A stretch of 45,377 nt of DNA, taken from Gemmatimonadales bacterium. Lineage in GTDB: Bacteria > Gemmatimonadota > Gemmatimonadetes > Palauibacterales > Palauibacteraceae. The notes below the pieces were generated by a model. It was not told the origin of the DNA and did not search any database. It saw nothing but the letters and a program-made list of their open reading frames with translations. Numbering within the stretch: the stretch's first letter is position 1; every line of letters starts with the position of its first letter. Positions 33,495 through 42,901 of the stretch are shown piece after piece. A program made the translations under genes and the position numbers. The stretch spans positions 1-45,377 of the forward strand of contig VXMR01000134.1 of assembly GCA_009841005.1 (NCBI GenBank), written 5' to 3'.

Positions 33495-35273
33495 TCAGTC
33501 GTCGAGCGTGAGCTGCGCCGTGAGCGCGTCGATCTCCCGGCGGAGTTCGGCCACGAGGTCGTCCAGCGGGACGATCCGGCTCTCGCGGACGCCGCGGTGG
33601 CTGAGTTCCGCGCCCCCCGCCTCCAGCGAGCGTTCGCCGATGACGAGGCGCAGCGGGAGGCCGCGCAGGTCGGCGTCGTTGAACTTCACGCCGGCGCGGA
33701 GTTCCCGCCGGTCGTCGTAGATCACCTCGATCCCGGCGGCGCACAGCTCCTCGAACACCCGGTCCGCCGTCTCCCACGTCGCCTCCTCCCGCGCGAGCAC
33801 GACGAGCGAGACGTGATACGGAGCGACGGAGATCGGCAGCTTGAGGCCGTAGTCGTCCCGGTGTTCCTCGGCCACGCAGGCCAGGAGGCGCCCGGTCCCG
33901 ATCCCGTACGACCCCATCCAGATCGGGCGCTCGACCCCCTCCTCGTCCGTGTAGTTCGCCTCCAGCCCCTCGGAATAGCGGGTGCCGAGCTGGAAGATGT
34001 TCCCCACCTCCACGCCGCGCGCCATGCGCAGCCCCTCGCCGCAACGCCCGCACGGTGCGCCCTCGAAGGCGAGGGCGACGGATCCGACGACCGTGGGCTC
34101 GTAGTCGCGGCCGCAGCAGACGTTGCGGAGGTGGTAGTCCGTCTCGTTCGCTCCGAGCACCAGGTTCGGCGATGCCACGACCCAGCGGTCGACGACGAAG
34201 ATCGCGGCGCCGGGCTCCACGCCCACGGGCGAGGCGAATCCCGGCACCATCCCGGCCGCGGCGATCTCCTCCTCGTGCGCCGGGCGAAGCTCGAGCGCGC
34301 CCGTGAGATTCTGGACCTGGATCGGGTTCGCCTCGAGGTCGCCGCGCACGATCGCCGCGATCAGCTTCTCTTCGCGCGCCCCCTCCTCCCCGGCGAAGCT
34401 GCCCATGTAGAAGACCATCTTCCCGGTCTCCGGGGCGGACACCCCGAGCAGTCCCGTGACCTCCTCGATCGTGGACGTGCCGGGCGTGTGGACGCGCTCG
34501 ACCGGCGACATCCCGCCCTCCCGGGGCTCGAGCGCGAACTCGGCGACCTCGCGGTTCGCCGCGTAGCCGCAGGCGTCGCAGAGCGCGAGGCTGTCTTCGC
34601 CGATCGGCGTCACGTACATGAACTCGTGCGCGATCTTGCCGCCCATCATGCCCGTGTCGCTCCGCACGGCCGTGAGCGGCAGCGCGCAGCGGCGTCCGAT
34701 GCGCTCGTACGCCTCGTAGTGCCGGTCGTACTGCTCCGCGAGCCCCTCCGGATCCCGGTCGAGCGAATAGGAGTCCTTCATGATGAACTCGCGCACGCGG
34801 ATGAGTCCGCCGCGGGAACGGAGTTCGTCCCGGAACTTGGTCTGCATGTGATAGACCATGGCCGGGAGCTGCCGGTAGGACTGGATCTCCGACGCCGCGT
34901 GGAAGGCCACGACCTCTTCGTGCGTCATCGCCAGCAGCAGGTCGCGCTCGCGGCGGTCGACGAACCGGGCCATCGTCGCATCGATGTCGTACCAGCGGCC
35001 CGTCGCCTGCCACAGCTCCGCCGGATGCACGACGGGCATCGACAGCTCCTGCCCGTCGATCCGGTCCATCTCCTCGCGCAGGATCTGCTCGATCTTCCGC
35101 AGCGACCGCCACGCGAGAGGCAGGTAGGAGAAGATGCCCGCCGCGAGCTGGCGGACGTAGCCGGCCCTCAGGAGGAGGCTGTGGGACTCGATCTCCGTTT
35201 CCCCCGGCGCCTGGCGCAGGGTCATGCCGAAGAGGTTCGAGACTCGCTGTCCTGTACGTTCGGTTCGATTCAC
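33495..35273 (-). CDS. proS: Prolyl-tRNA synthetase, bacterial type with editing domain
   Basis: A 592-residue class II synthetase for tRNA-Pro. Visible are the N-terminal TLRQAPGETEIESHSLLLRAGYVRQLAAGIFSYLPL, motif 2 (FRDELRSRGGLIRVREFIMKDSYS), the inserted editing domain (about residues 210-390, ending near AIFVVDRWVVASPNLVLGANETDYHLRN), motif 3 (GSYGIGTGRLLACV) and the anticodon-binding domain. CCGRDYEPTV and CGRCGEGL resemble a metal-binding knuckle. I chose GTG at 35273, nearest to the usual start; a GTG at 35330 would add 19 residues. It converges with the TonB receptor, 66 bases apart. Confidence 0.94.
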   Translation of the reverse strand: MNRTERTGQRVSNLFGMTLRQAPGETEIESHSLLLRAGYVRQLAAGIFSYLPLAWRSLRKIEQILREEMDRIDGQELSMPVVHPAELWQATGRWYDIDATMARFVDRRERDLLLAMTHEEVVAFHAASEIQSYRQLPAMVYHMQTKFRDELRSRGGLIRVREFIMKDSYSLDRDPEGLAEQYDRHYEAYERIGRRCALPLTAVRSDTGMMGGKIAHEFMYVTPIGEDSLALCDACGYAANREVAEFALEPREGGMSPVERVHTPGTSTIEEVTGLLGVSAPETGKMVFYMGSFAGEEGAREEKLIAAIVRGDLEANPIQVQNLTGALELRPAHEEEIAAAGMVPGFASPVGVEPGAAIFVVDRWVVASPNLVLGANETDYHLRNVCCGRDYEPTVVGSVALAFEGAPCGRCGEGLRMARGVEVGNIFQLGTRYSEGLEANYTDEEGVERPIWMGSYGIGTGRLLACVAEEHRDDYGLKLPISVAPYHVSLVVLAREEATWETADRVFEELCAAGIEVIYDDRRELRAGVKFNDADLRGLPLRLVIGERSLEAGGAELSHRGVRESRIVPLDDLVAELRREIDALTAQLTLDD

Positions 35274-35417
35274 GGGTCGACCGCTTAAGGGGGGTGACGA
35301 ATGGCCGTCGGACGGCGCGGCGAGAGACACGCGACGCTAACCGGCCCGCTGTCCGCAGGCCAGCATCGCGATAAGATACCGGCCCGGCAGCGATGCGACT
35401 TCATCCCGGAGTAACCC

Positions 35418-36887
35418 GTGTTCCGAAGGTTCCGAAGGCCCGTACCCCATGTGACATCCCTCGCGACCGCCGTCCTCGCCTCGGCGTTGACGATTCCGGT
35501 CGCCGCCCGTCCGCTTCACGGCCAGGAGCCGCCGGAGACGGGCGAGTCGAGGGAGCCGAAGGCGGAACTCTCGGCGCTGCACGACATCGTGGCGGCGGTT
35601 TCGGTCTCGCGGGTGGAGGCGGACATCCGGCGGCTCGCGGGCTTCGGCACCCGTCACACGCTGTCGGACACGCTGTCCGACACCCGCGGGATCGGAGCCG
35701 CCCGGCGCTGGATCAAGGCCGAGTTCGACGCGATTTCCGCGGCGTGCGGCGGGTGCCTGGAGGTCTCGTACCAGACGTCCCTCGTCATGGGCGCGGCGCG
35801 CATCCCCGACACGACGGCCGTCGTCAACGTGCTCGCGATCCAGCGCGGGACGACGGACCCGGGCCGCTACGTCGTGATGTCGGGGGATATCGACTCGCGC
35901 GCCACGGGCGCGCTGGATGGCGTCACCGACGCGCCCGGCGCGAACGACAACGCGTCCGGGATGGCCGGCGTCCTGGAGGCCGCCCGCGTCCTCACGCAGT
36001 ACGAGTTCAACGGGTCCATCATCTACGCGGGGCTCTCCGGCGAGGAGCAGGGGCTGTTCGGCGGGCGGCACATGGCCCGGGTCGCGCTCGACGAGGGCTG
36101 GCGCCTCGAGGCGGTGCTGAACAACGACATGATCGGCAACATCCAGGGCCAGAACGGCGTCTCGGACAACACGATCGCGCGCATCTTCGCCGAGGGCACG
36201 CGCGCGGACGAAACCGAGCAGGTCGCCGCGCGGCGGCGCGTCACCGGGGGCGAGGTGGACTCGCCGTCGCGGAATCTCGCCCGTTTCGTCGACCGCCTCG
36301 TGGACGGCTACGTCCCGAATCTGGACATGATGATGGTGTACCGGCTGGACCGGTTCGGACGCGGCGGGCACCACCGGCCGTTCAACGACGTCGGCTTCCC
36401 CGCCGTGCGGATCATGGAGGCGAACGAGGACTACCGGCGCCAGCACCAGGACATCCGCGTGGAGGATGGCGTCGAATACGGCGACGTCATCGATGAGGTC
36501 GAGTTCGATTTCGCCGCGAAGCTGACGGCGGTGAACGCGATCTCGCTCGCCGCCATGGCCTGGGCTCCCGCGCCGCCGCGGAACGTGGCGATCCAGGGCG
36601 CCGTCCGGCCGTCCACGACGCTGCGGTGGGATCCCGTCCCCTCCGACCACGCCCCGAACCTCGCGGGCTACCGCATCTACTGGCGGCTCACCGATGCGCC
36701 GCAGTGGCAGTGGAGCGTCTTCGCGGGCGACGTGACCGAGCACACGCTCGAGAACATCGTCATCGACAACTACCTCTTCGGCGTGGCCAGCGTGTCCGAG
36801 GACGGCTACGAGAGTCCCGTCGTCTTCCCGTGGCCCATCGGCGCCTACGAGCCGCTGGAGTGGATCGCGCGCGACCGCGGCAACTAG
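35418..36887 (+). CDS. Secreted M28-family metallopeptidase
   Basis: A 489-residue exported aminopeptidase-like protein: signal peptide to about residue 37, M28 domain (about 130-380), then an immunoglobulin/fibronectin-like C-terminus (PAPPRNVAIQGAVRPSTTLRWDPV). Zinc-site segments are GDIDS, PGANDNASG, SGEEQGLFG, NNDMIGN and GGHHRPF. In canonical M28 enzymes the first reads GHYDS or GHLDS; here the ligand His is Asp157. All other expected residues are present, so activity is likely but metal geometry may differ. The GTG start at 35418 is divergent from proS. A 12-base tandem repeat (35658-35681) encodes LSDTLSDT. Confidence 0.87.
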   Translation: MFRRFRRPVPHVTSLATAVLASALTIPVAARPLHGQEPPETGESREPKAELSALHDIVAAVSVSRVEADIRRLAGFGTRHTLSDTLSDTRGIGAARRWIKAEFDAISAACGGCLEVSYQTSLVMGAARIPDTTAVVNVLAIQRGTTDPGRYVVMSGDIDSRATGALDGVTDAPGANDNASGMAGVLEAARVLTQYEFNGSIIYAGLSGEEQGLFGGRHMARVALDEGWRLEAVLNNDMIGNIQGQNGVSDNTIARIFAEGTRADETEQVAARRRVTGGEVDSPSRNLARFVDRLVDGYVPNLDMMMVYRLDRFGRGGHHRPFNDVGFPAVRIMEANEDYRRQHQDIRVEDGVEYGDVIDEVEFDFAAKLTAVNAISLAAMAWAPAPPRNVAIQGAVRPSTTLRWDPVPSDHAPNLAGYRIYWRLTDAPQWQWSVFAGDVTEHTLENIVIDNYLFGVASVSEDGYESPVVFPWPIGAYEPLEWIARDRGN

Positions 36888-36897
36888 CAACGGACTG

Positions 36898-37569
36898 CTA
36901 GGCGCGGCGCCAGGCCCAGCGGAAGAGGACGAAGCAGAACAGCAGCGCGACGGCGATCCACAGCCCGCCCCACACGAGCGTGGGGATGCCGGTGAGTTCG
37001 GCCAGCATCCGGGCGTCAGACCGCAGCTCCGGACGGTCGAGGATGTCGCTCTTGATGTCCAACACCGCGTAGAGGCAACTCGTGAGGCCGAGCGCGGTGA
37101 GGAGGACGCGGTTCACGCCGGCGCCCGCCCGCCACGCCACCGCGAGGAGCGCCGCGGAGAAGGCGACCCCGAACGCGAAGGCGAAGGACTCCTGCGTGTA
37201 GAGCAGCGTCGCGCCTCCCACGACCAGGGCGAGGGCCGCTGAAAACCACGAACTGAGCGCCGGGAAGCGTTCCGCGCCCCAGATCATCAGCCCGCCCCAC
37301 AGCAGACTTCCGAGATACCCCGCGGACAGGCTGAGGAACGGATTCCCGCCGGGGCACCGGCACAGTCCCCCCTCGAGCGGCGTCACCTCGATGGCGAGGA
37401 TCCGCCCCCCCGTCGCCAGCGTCGCGAGCCCGTGGCTGATCTCGTGCAGCAGGACCACGAAGAGTTTCACGGGATACACGAAGGGCGTGTCCCAGAGGAG
37501 CCACACGGCCGCAAAGAGGCCGACGAACGCGGCCAGGAAACGAACCCGTCGCTTCGATTGATCGTTCAT
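36898..37569 (-). CDS. M50B-like membrane metallopeptidase
   Basis: A 223-residue multi-pass membrane protein with HEISHGLATLATGG in its second helix region, the HEXXH zinc motif of the M50B-like family (PF13398-type). About six membrane helices are visible, and a candidate third ligand is the Asp in LDIKSD. Proteins of this group have been annotated as peptidases, but many have no proven substrate. It converges with the M28 gene with only ten bases between the stops. It is followed on the same strand, upstream, by the DUF402 fusion gene. Confidence 0.8.
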   Translation of the reverse strand: MNDQSKRRVRFLAAFVGLFAAVWLLWDTPFVYPVKLFVVLLHEISHGLATLATGGRILAIEVTPLEGGLCRCPGGNPFLSLSAGYLGSLLWGGLMIWGAERFPALSSWFSAALALVVGGATLLYTQESFAFAFGVAFSAALLAVAWRAGAGVNRVLLTALGLTSCLYAVLDIKSDILDRPELRSDARMLAELTGIPTLVWGGLWIAVALLFCFVLFRWAWRRA

Positions 37570-37621
37570 GCGTTCCTCATACGGGATGCACCCGGCGCCT
37601 GTGTCGGTCGGCCGCGGGTCG

Positions 37622-38689
37622 TCACGTTACGATCAGGAGGACGAGCGCGACGAGCGTCATGGCGACGCCCGCGAGCGCGAACACCGGCACTTCCCGGTCG
37701 AACCGCCACCGGCAGACGGCGAAGACCAGCGAAAAGAGACCCAGCGTCGCGTACACCGGGAGAAGGGCTCCCGCCCACTCCGCGCGATCGCTGAGCGCGA
37801 GCACGGCGAGCCCCGCGGCGAGCGTCGCGATGAAGAGGGAGCGCTCGTCGGTCAGGGGCGGCTGCGGCCAGCGGGTCGCGGGCAGCCAGCCCCCGAGGGC
37901 GAGCGGCGCCAGGATGAGCGCCTCGCCCAGCATGGTCAGCCGCCAGGCGTCCTGCGCCGGACCCGCGGTCAGGAACGCGTCGGTGAAGGCGGCGAAGCCG
38001 GCGGAGGTCGCGGAAACCGCCGCCATCAGGTAGAGGCCGTACGCGATGATGCGGCCCGAGATCCGCGCGGCGTGGAAGGTTCCAGGCGCGTCGCGCCGCA
38101 GACGGAGCGCCGGGACGGACTCCGCGGGGCTTCTTCCGACGCCTCCGGGCAGCCAGCGGGGGCGTCCGCGGCGCCTCGACCGGGCGAGCAGCCGCGCGCC
38201 GGCCGCACGCACCTCGCCGGCCTCCTCGGCCGACAGCTCGCCGCGGGCGACGGCGGCGTCCAGTTCATCCTCGTCCAGCAACACGCCGTCTCCCCCCTCG
38301 GGCAGCCACACGTCGAGGTAGAGGTCCTCGATGATCCAGGGCGGGGACTCCAGCTGCGGAGGCCGGATCAGGTTGATGTAGTAGCCCTGGAAGGTGCCGC
38401 GGCCGTGGTAGAAGGCGCCGATCTCGAAGGGCTGTCCCGGTCGAAGGAACCAGATGAGGAGGGAGCCCGGCCGCAGGGTCGTGGCCTCGTCGACCCTCAC
38501 CGGCGTGAAGCGCGCATCGAGAATCTGAAGCGTGATCTTCCATCTCGGGCCGTCCGCGAGCAGTTCCTGGCGAAAGCGCTGCACATCGCCGCCGCGGCGA
38601 ATCTCCACGTCGACGCGGGGCGCCTCTTCCGGGATCCGGCGCGCGGCCCGCAGCGCGCGGCGCCGTGCCCCCAGGAGGTCGAAGCCCAC
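37622..38689 (-). CDS. DUF402 domain fused to a five-helix membrane domain
   Basis: A 355-residue protein in two parts. The N-terminal half (about 20-165) is a DUF402/FomD-like domain with GYYINLIRPPQ, DLYLDVWLP and LLDEDELDAAVARGELS; soluble members are nucleoside di/triphosphate or nucleotide-ester hydrolases using the acidic residues seen here. After a basic linker (SRRRGRPRW) the C-terminal half (about 215-355) has five membrane helices. I recognise no family for that half. The GTG start directly abuts the fadJ stop, so both are probably translated from one message. Function of the combined protein is not known. Confidence 0.8.
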   Translation of the reverse strand: MGFDLLGARRRALRAARRIPEEAPRVDVEIRRGGDVQRFRQELLADGPRWKITLQILDARFTPVRVDEATTLRPGSLLIWFLRPGQPFEIGAFYHGRGTFQGYYINLIRPPQLESPPWIIEDLYLDVWLPEGGDGVLLDEDELDAAVARGELSAEEAGEVRAAGARLLARSRRRGRPRWLPGGVGRSPAESVPALRLRRDAPGTFHAARISGRIIAYGLYLMAAVSATSAGFAAFTDAFLTAGPAQDAWRLTMLGEALILAPLALGGWLPATRWPQPPLTDERSLFIATLAAGLAVLALSDRAEWAGALLPVYATLGLFSLVFAVCRWRFDREVPVFALAGVAMTLVALVLLIVT

Positions 38690-40867
38690 CTACATGTCCG
38701 GCCGAGACCCCGGGTCACGCCACAAGGCGTCGGACGTGAACGATCCATCCGTGTCGGCGAGCCTTTCCAGTCCGGGCGCCGGAGCGAAGCGGTCCCCGTG
38801 CCGCTCCCGCAGTTCGAGAAGACGGTCGCGCACCACGTGCACGCCGCGGGACTCCGCCCACGCGAGCGGTCCGCCGCGGAACGGCGGGAATCCGGTGCCC
38901 ATCACCATCGCGAGGTCGACGTCTCCCGGCCCCGCCACGACGCCTTCCTCCAGCGCGTACATGGCTTCGTTCACGGAAATCAGCAGGCAGCGATCGATGA
39001 TCTCGTCGGGTTTCACGCCGCCGCCCCCGGAGCCGAAGGCGCGGCCCACCTCCCGGTCCACGCGCTCCTCGCGATCCGCATAGTTGTAGAAGCCGCGACC
39101 GTTCTTCTTCCCGAGCCGGCCGAGCCCCGCGAGCATGTCCAGCGCGGCGGAGGGGCGCATGCGGTCGCCGTACGCCCGGGTCATCTCCTTCGCGACGTGC
39201 GCCGCGACGTCGAAGCCGACTTCATCGAGCAGTCTGCACGGCCCCATCGGCAGCCCGAACTCCTTCAGCGTCCGGTCGATGCGGGCCACGTCCGCGCCAT
39301 CGTCGAGCAGGAACCCGACTTCGTTCAGGTACGGCGCGAGGAGCCGGTTGACGAGGAACCCGGGCCGGTCCGCGACGAGCACGGGCGTCTTCCCGAGCCG
39401 CCGCGCGAGCTTGAACACCGTGGCGAGCGCCGCGTCCGAGGAAGACTCCCCGCGAATGATCTCCACGAGGGGCATGCGGTGCACCGGATTGAAGAAGTGC
39501 AGGCCGACGACCCGGTCCGGCCGGGCGGCGGCCTCGCTCAGCTTCGTCACCGACAGCGAGGACGTGTTCGTCGCGAAAACCGCGTGCGGGGGGAGCTCCG
39601 GCTCCACGTCCCGCAGCACCTGCTGCTTTACCGGAAGCCGTTCGACGACGGCTTCGATGACGACATCGACATCGCCGAACCGCCCGTAGTCGAGCGTGCC
39701 GTGGATGAGCGCGAACTTCAGCCCCACCTCCTCCGGCGCGATGATGCCGCGCTTGCCCGCCTTCCGGAGGAGTTCGCTCGCGTACCGCAGTCCGAGATCG
39801 AGCGCCTCCCGGTCGATGTCCTTGAGGATGACCGGGACGTCCCGCGCGGCGGCGAGTTCGGCGATCCCGCCGCCCATGACGCCGGCCCCCAGGACGGCGA
39901 CCTTCTTGATCTCCCGCTGCTGTGCCGCGATCTCCGGGGCGAACGTCCGGTTCGCGGCGCGGCCTCCCCGGAAAAGCCGGACGAGGTTCCGGCAGACATT
40001 CGTCGTCGCGACCTCCCCCAGACCCCTCGCCTCGACCGCTAGAGCCTCGTCGATCGGCAGGTCCAGCGTTTCCTCGATGACGTCGATCGCCTTCAGCGCC
40101 GCGGGGTACCGCGTCCCCGAGGCGGTGCGCACACGCTTGCGGGCGCCCCGAAACAGGAAGCGGCGACCCAGGCGCGTGTGCTCCAGGAATCGGTCCCGCG
40201 CCGTCTCGTGCGGGAGTTCGCGCTCCACCCGCCCGAGCACGGCGTCCATGGCCACCTGCCCGACGGAATGCTGGAAGCTCGCGTCGTCGAAGAGCTGGTC
40301 GACGAGACCGTATCGATACGCGTTCGAGGCCGAGAGGCTTCTCCCCGTGAGGATCATCGAGAGCGCCCGCTGGATCCCGATGAGGCGGGGCAGCCGCACC
40401 GAGCCGCCGAACCCGGGAATCAGCCCGAGCTTGATTTCGGGCAGGCCGATCGTCGTGGCGGGATTGTCCGAAGCGAGTCGCCAGTCGCACGCGAGCGCGA
40501 GTTCCGTACCGCCGCCCAGACAGGTGCCGCGGATCGCGGCGATCTTCGGGATCCCGAGCCGTCCCAGCCGGCTGAAGATCCGCTGTCCCATGGCGCTCTT
40601 CCGGCGACCGTCCTCCTCGTCCTCGATTTCGGCGATCTCGTTGACATCGGCGCCGGCGATGAACGTGTCGGGCTTTGCGCTCCAGATCACGAGCGCGATG
40701 GGGTGTCCGGTGGCGATCCGCGATTCGAGTTCGGTGAGATAGTGGTCCAGGCGCTGCATCACCTGGAGGTCGAGGAGGTTCACCTGGGAGTCGGGCGCGT
40801 CGAAGATCAGCCAGGCGACCTTGTCCGCGTCGATCTCGAGCCTGAGCGGCGTCGGCTTGTCGGCCAT
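38690..40867 (-). CDS. fadJ: Bifunctional enoyl-CoA hydratase / 3-hydroxyacyl-CoA dehydrogenase
   Basis: A 725-residue multifunctional beta-oxidation enzyme. The N-terminal crotonase domain (about 1-190) has the oxyanion hole AGADVNEI and the catalytic Glu residues in GGGTELALACD and LPEIKLGLIPG. The NAD-binding domain starts near residue 320 with VAVLGAGVMGGGIAELAA, followed by NTSSLSVTKL, GLHFFNPVHRMPLVEI and the C-terminal RPGFLVNRLLAPYLNE. It performs the hydration and oxidation steps of fatty acyl-CoA breakdown; with the paa genes elsewhere in the window it might also serve phenylacetate breakdown. No thiolase (fadI) is next to it. Confidence 0.94.
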   Translation of the reverse strand: MADKPTPLRLEIDADKVAWLIFDAPDSQVNLLDLQVMQRLDHYLTELESRIATGHPIALVIWSAKPDTFIAGADVNEIAEIEDEEDGRRKSAMGQRIFSRLGRLGIPKIAAIRGTCLGGGTELALACDWRLASDNPATTIGLPEIKLGLIPGFGGSVRLPRLIGIQRALSMILTGRSLSASNAYRYGLVDQLFDDASFQHSVGQVAMDAVLGRVERELPHETARDRFLEHTRLGRRFLFRGARKRVRTASGTRYPAALKAIDVIEETLDLPIDEALAVEARGLGEVATTNVCRNLVRLFRGGRAANRTFAPEIAAQQREIKKVAVLGAGVMGGGIAELAAARDVPVILKDIDREALDLGLRYASELLRKAGKRGIIAPEEVGLKFALIHGTLDYGRFGDVDVVIEAVVERLPVKQQVLRDVEPELPPHAVFATNTSSLSVTKLSEAAARPDRVVGLHFFNPVHRMPLVEIIRGESSSDAALATVFKLARRLGKTPVLVADRPGFLVNRLLAPYLNEVGFLLDDGADVARIDRTLKEFGLPMGPCRLLDEVGFDVAAHVAKEMTRAYGDRMRPSAALDMLAGLGRLGKKNGRGFYNYADREERVDREVGRAFGSGGGGVKPDEIIDRCLLISVNEAMYALEEGVVAGPGDVDLAMVMGTGFPPFRGGPLAWAESRGVHVVRDRLLELRERHGDRFAPAPGLERLADTDGSFTSDALWRDPGSRPDM

Positions 40868-40947
40868 GCCTCCCCCAGCCTACCCGGCCGCCAGGGGCCC
40901 GCGGGGCTGCGCGCGGCGCGAAGGCCGCTCGTGTCTATTTCCGGGTG

Positions 40948-41709
40948 CTAGCAGCGCTGACGCACACCCTGTCGCAGTTCGGCGTTGCCCGGCTCCAGCC
41001 GCAGCGTGTCCGACGTGGCCTCGTCGATCATCACGTTCCAGTAGAGTTCGCCGGCCGCGGTGTTCACCCGCGCGTGGACCCACCAGGGCCCGCCGGACGC
41101 CGACGCCGCCGCGACGCCATCGGCGTCCGTGGTGTCCGCCATCACTTCTCTTCCAAGCGCCATGAGGAGGTCGTCCTCGATGTCGCCGTACCCGGCGAAC
41201 GCCGCTTCCTCCCAGGAGTCGATGACGATGCAGATCGAGTCGACGCGCTGCTGGGTGGACTGCTGCATCTCGTTGAACTCGTCGAACGCCGCCTGTCGCT
41301 GGCGGTTCAGGGCCCCTTCGCGATCCTCGAGATCGCCGAACCGGTCGAACAGCTCCCGGTACTCCCGGCTGCGGTCGTCGAGGTTGTCGAGCCGCGTGGT
41401 GATCGACCGCATGGAATCACGGACGTTGTTCCAACTCGACTCCGCCGTGCTCCACCGGTCCCGCAACTCCTGTTCCGTCAGGGACGCCTGCTCGAGGTCC
41501 GCCGGGATCTCCGGCTCCGGCGTCGCGGCCTGTGCGATGATGGTCGCGAACAGGGAGTCGCGGTCGAATGGAAGGAACTGAACTTCCAGGTCGTCCACCA
41601 CTTCGGACGCGGCTTCGTCGGCCGTCACCTGCACGGTGATTCTGCTGCCGCAGGCGGCCAGCAACGGGAGGATCGCCAGAAGCGGGATAGCCACACGCAA
41701 CTTCGACAT
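40948..41709 (-). CDS. Coiled-coil lipoprotein of unknown function
   Basis: A 253-residue lipoprotein with a good lipobox (LPLLAACGS). The middle (about 75-165) is predicted coiled coil rich in Arg, Asp and Gln, and the C-terminal third is mixed, ending in a Cys. I recognise no family. The ATG at 41709 has GGAG eight bases upstream. The gene follows the M23 peptidase gene by 56 bases on the same strand, suggesting a shared envelope role, but this is inferred from position only. Confidence 0.75.
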   Translation of the reverse strand: MSKLRVAIPLLAILPLLAACGSRITVQVTADEAASEVVDDLEVQFLPFDRDSLFATIIAQAATPEPEIPADLEQASLTEQELRDRWSTAESSWNNVRDSMRSITTRLDNLDDRSREYRELFDRFGDLEDREGALNRQRQAAFDEFNEMQQSTQQRVDSICIVIDSWEEAAFAGYGDIEDDLLMALGREVMADTTDADGVAAASASGGPWWVHARVNTAAGELYWNVMIDEATSDTLRLEPGNAELRQGVRQRC

Positions 41710-41765
41710 CAATCGAACTCCAGTTGGGGTGTCCGGATAAGTGGGCGGAATCTAAGAGGCTCCTG

Positions 41766-42707
41766 CTAGGGGCGGTAGCTGTCAAGGAAATAGCCGACCG
41801 GGTTCACCGGGCGGCCGTTGACCCAGACCTCGTAGTGGAGATTGGGACCCGTGGCCGTCCCGGAGACGCCGACCTCCCCGAGCATATCGCCACGCCGGAC
41901 CTGTTCGCCGACGCGAACCGCGATGCGGCCGAGGTGGGCGTAGCGGCTCTCATAGCCATCGCCGTGATCGATTTCGACGATGCGGCCGTACCCGCTCTTC
42001 GAGCCGGCGAAAGTGACCCGCCCCGCCCCCGCCGCGACCACGGGACTTCCGAAATCGGCCGAAATGTCGACCGCGGTATGCGGACGCCGGAGCCCGAGCA
42101 GCGGATGCAGCCGGTTGTGGCTGAAGCCCGACGAGAGGAAGGAACCCTCCGCCATGACCGGCCAGATCGAGGGTATGCGCTGGTACCGCTCGCGCTGCGT
42201 TCCGAGGGAATCCGCCGCCTCGGTGAGACTGCTTCGAAGCAGGTCCGCGCGTCGCAGCAACTGATCGATGTCGACCGCGACATCGCCGGCTTCCCGCGCC
42301 AGGTCCGGGGCGATCTCGAAGAACTCGTCGTTCGTCGGATCGACGCCGCCGGGACCGCCGACGCCGACCGAGTAGACCTCGGGATCGAGCAGCGGAAGGC
42401 CGGCGACGAGCCGGAATCTCTGTTCCCGCACGGAGAGGTCGTCGAGCGCCCGGCTGAGCTGTCCGCTGCGGCGCTCCATCGCCTGCAGGCTGCTGATCAG
42501 CTCCCGATTCTCGGCCCGATAGCGCGCAAGCTGCTCCGCCGCATCCTGCCGCCCCAGCACGCTGGCGACGAAGGCGGATGCCATCATCAGGAGCACGGCG
42601 GCCGCGATTCCGGCAGCTTTCGCGCGGCGTTTCTCCACGCGGTAGCTGCGTGCGCGCCCTCCACTCCCGGGCAGTATCTGTATCGTCCAGTACGAAGGCG
42701 TTTTCAA
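41766..42707 (-). CDS. M23-family peptidoglycan endopeptidase, membrane-anchored
   Basis: A 313-residue protein: short cytoplasmic start (KTPSYWTIQILP), one membrane helix (GIAAAVLLMMASAFVASVL), a coiled coil (about 55-90), and a C-terminal LytM-like domain with LRRPHTAVDIS (His and Asp ligands), SRYAHLGRI and GPNLHYEVW. Such enzymes cut peptidoglycan cross-links or act as activators. I prefer a TTG start at 42707, just before the conserved YWTIQ segment; the reading frame extends to 42809 but the added residues look unnatural. A good -35 (TTGACA) upstream supports transcription from about 42780. Confidence 0.85.
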   Translation of the reverse strand: MKTPSYWTIQILPGSGGRARSYRVEKRRAKAAGIAAAVLLMMASAFVASVLGRQDAAEQLARYRAENRELISSLQAMERRSGQLSRALDDLSVREQRFRLVAGLPLLDPEVYSVGVGGPGGVDPTNDEFFEIAPDLAREAGDVAVDIDQLLRRADLLRSSLTEAADSLGTQRERYQRIPSIWPVMAEGSFLSSGFSHNRLHPLLGLRRPHTAVDISADFGSPVVAAGAGRVTFAGSKSGYGRIVEIDHGDGYESRYAHLGRIAVRVGEQVRRGDMLGEVGVSGTATGPNLHYEVWVNGRPVNPVGYFLDSYRP

Positions 42708-42789
42708 GTTTTTAAACCGTAATGAGGAGCTTCCGGCGGGTCGCCGCGCGACGGCAACGACCCGTCCGCAGCCGCAACAGCGACCGCTA

Positions 42790-42819
42790 AAGTTAGCCGC
42801 GGACGGCAACCAGTGTCAA
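42790..42819 (-). promoter_or_regulatory. Candidate sigma-70-type promoter for the M23 gene
   Basis: On the reverse strand a perfect TTGACA (42819 to 42814) is followed by 18 bases and TAACTT (42795 to 42790), a weak -10. Transcription would start near 42782, giving a leader of about 75 bases to the TTG at 42707. This position argues against the longest reading frame from 42809. The remaining gap to metG contains no other feature I can name. Confidence 0.45.
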
Positions 42820-42901
42820 CGTTTTACCCACCAGGGACGGGAGCGTTCCGGCGGAAGCGTTCGCGGTGGAAGCGGCCCCCCGGAGGCGGGCGGGCGGGCG
42901 A

